This document shows positions 5,963 through 5,995 of a stretch of 5,995 nt of DNA, piece by piece (within the stretch, counting starts at the first letter, position 1; each line of letters begins with the position of its first letter). The position numbers and the translations under genes are program-made. Below the pieces are notes generated by a model. It made no database searches. It was not told where the DNA came from and worked only from the letters and a program-made list of their open reading frames with translations. The DNA comes from an uncultured Mycoplasmatota bacterium (GTDB lineage Bacteria > Bacillota_I > Bacilli_A > RF39 > UBA660), in assembly GCA_947643295.1 (NCBI GenBank), contig CANRVM010000068.1:1-5995 (forward strand), given 5' to 3'.

Positions 5963-5995
5963 AAGATAACTGTAAACTATATGAGTAGTCTTTTT
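5942..5995 (+). terminator. Terminator-like long hairpin cut by the window edge
   Basis: AGACTGCT (5942-5949) pairs with AGTAGTCT (5984-5991) over 8 bp, with one G-U wobble that forms in plus-strand RNA. The pairing closes a 34-nt loop and ends in TTTTT at the window end. It could be a back-up terminator or an attenuator in a leader. It can only form in RNA reading in from upstream of 5942, so it is incompatible with the nearby candidate promoter starting around 5969. Confidence 0.35.

Noticed and set aside
5933..5995. Partial frame from TTG 5933 open to the right edge
   Set aside because: The AGGGAGA in front is only about 1 nt away, TTG starts are uncommon, and the stretch is better explained by the repeat and hairpin; more sequence would decide.
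1..5995. CRISPR array, tRNA, rRNA, insertion sequence or prophage signals
   Set aside because: No regularly spaced repeats, tRNA-like cloverleaf, rRNA segments, transposase motifs or terminal inverted repeats with target duplications were seen.

Overview
The window comes from a low-GC, AT-rich Bacillota-type genome, most likely a gut-type Bacilli or RF39-like lineage. The evidence is the very A/T-rich codon use, strong GGAGG-type ribosome binding sites, consensus-like sigma-A promoters with extended -10 elements, and the lepA-hemW gene order typical of Bacillota. All Trp codons in the called genes are TGG and all six stops are TAA or TAG, so nothing points to a recoded UGA. The genus-level placement is inference.

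Layout: positions 1-440 hold no convincing gene. Their left end contains a near-consensus promoter firing leftward (minus strand) into a structured leader whose gene lies outside the window. The stretch from about 130 to 400 is unexplained AT-rich DNA. A rightward extended -10 promoter (405-433) then drives a tightly packed run: lepA (elongation factor 4), an unrecognised 198-residue protein, hemW (radical-SAM heme chaperone family) and an HD-domain hydrolase. These are joined by a 12-nt gap, a 14-nt overlap and a 6-nt gap, so they probably share a transcript. An 87-nt AT-rich junction with a weak hairpin, a 13-bp inverted repeat and a possible promoter separates them from a second pair. That pair is a single-pass exported protein with a TasA/camelysin-like N-terminal pattern and a thymidylate-kinase-like protein whose P-loop is degenerate. 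A strong hairpin terminator overlaps the 3' end of the kinase-like gene. The last 80 bases hold a tandem 12-bp repeat, a possible promoter and a second terminator-like hairpin cut by the window edge.

Functionally, the first block mixes translation (LepA), heme handling or radical-SAM chemistry (HemW) and probable nucleotide or phosphoester hydrolysis (HD protein). The second block pairs a cell-surface protein with a nucleotide-kinase homologue that probably lacks normal ATP-binding chemistry. The items most worth a second look are the degenerate kinase, the orphan gene inserted between lepA and hemW, the non-canonical HemW motifs, and the divergent promoter with its structured leader.
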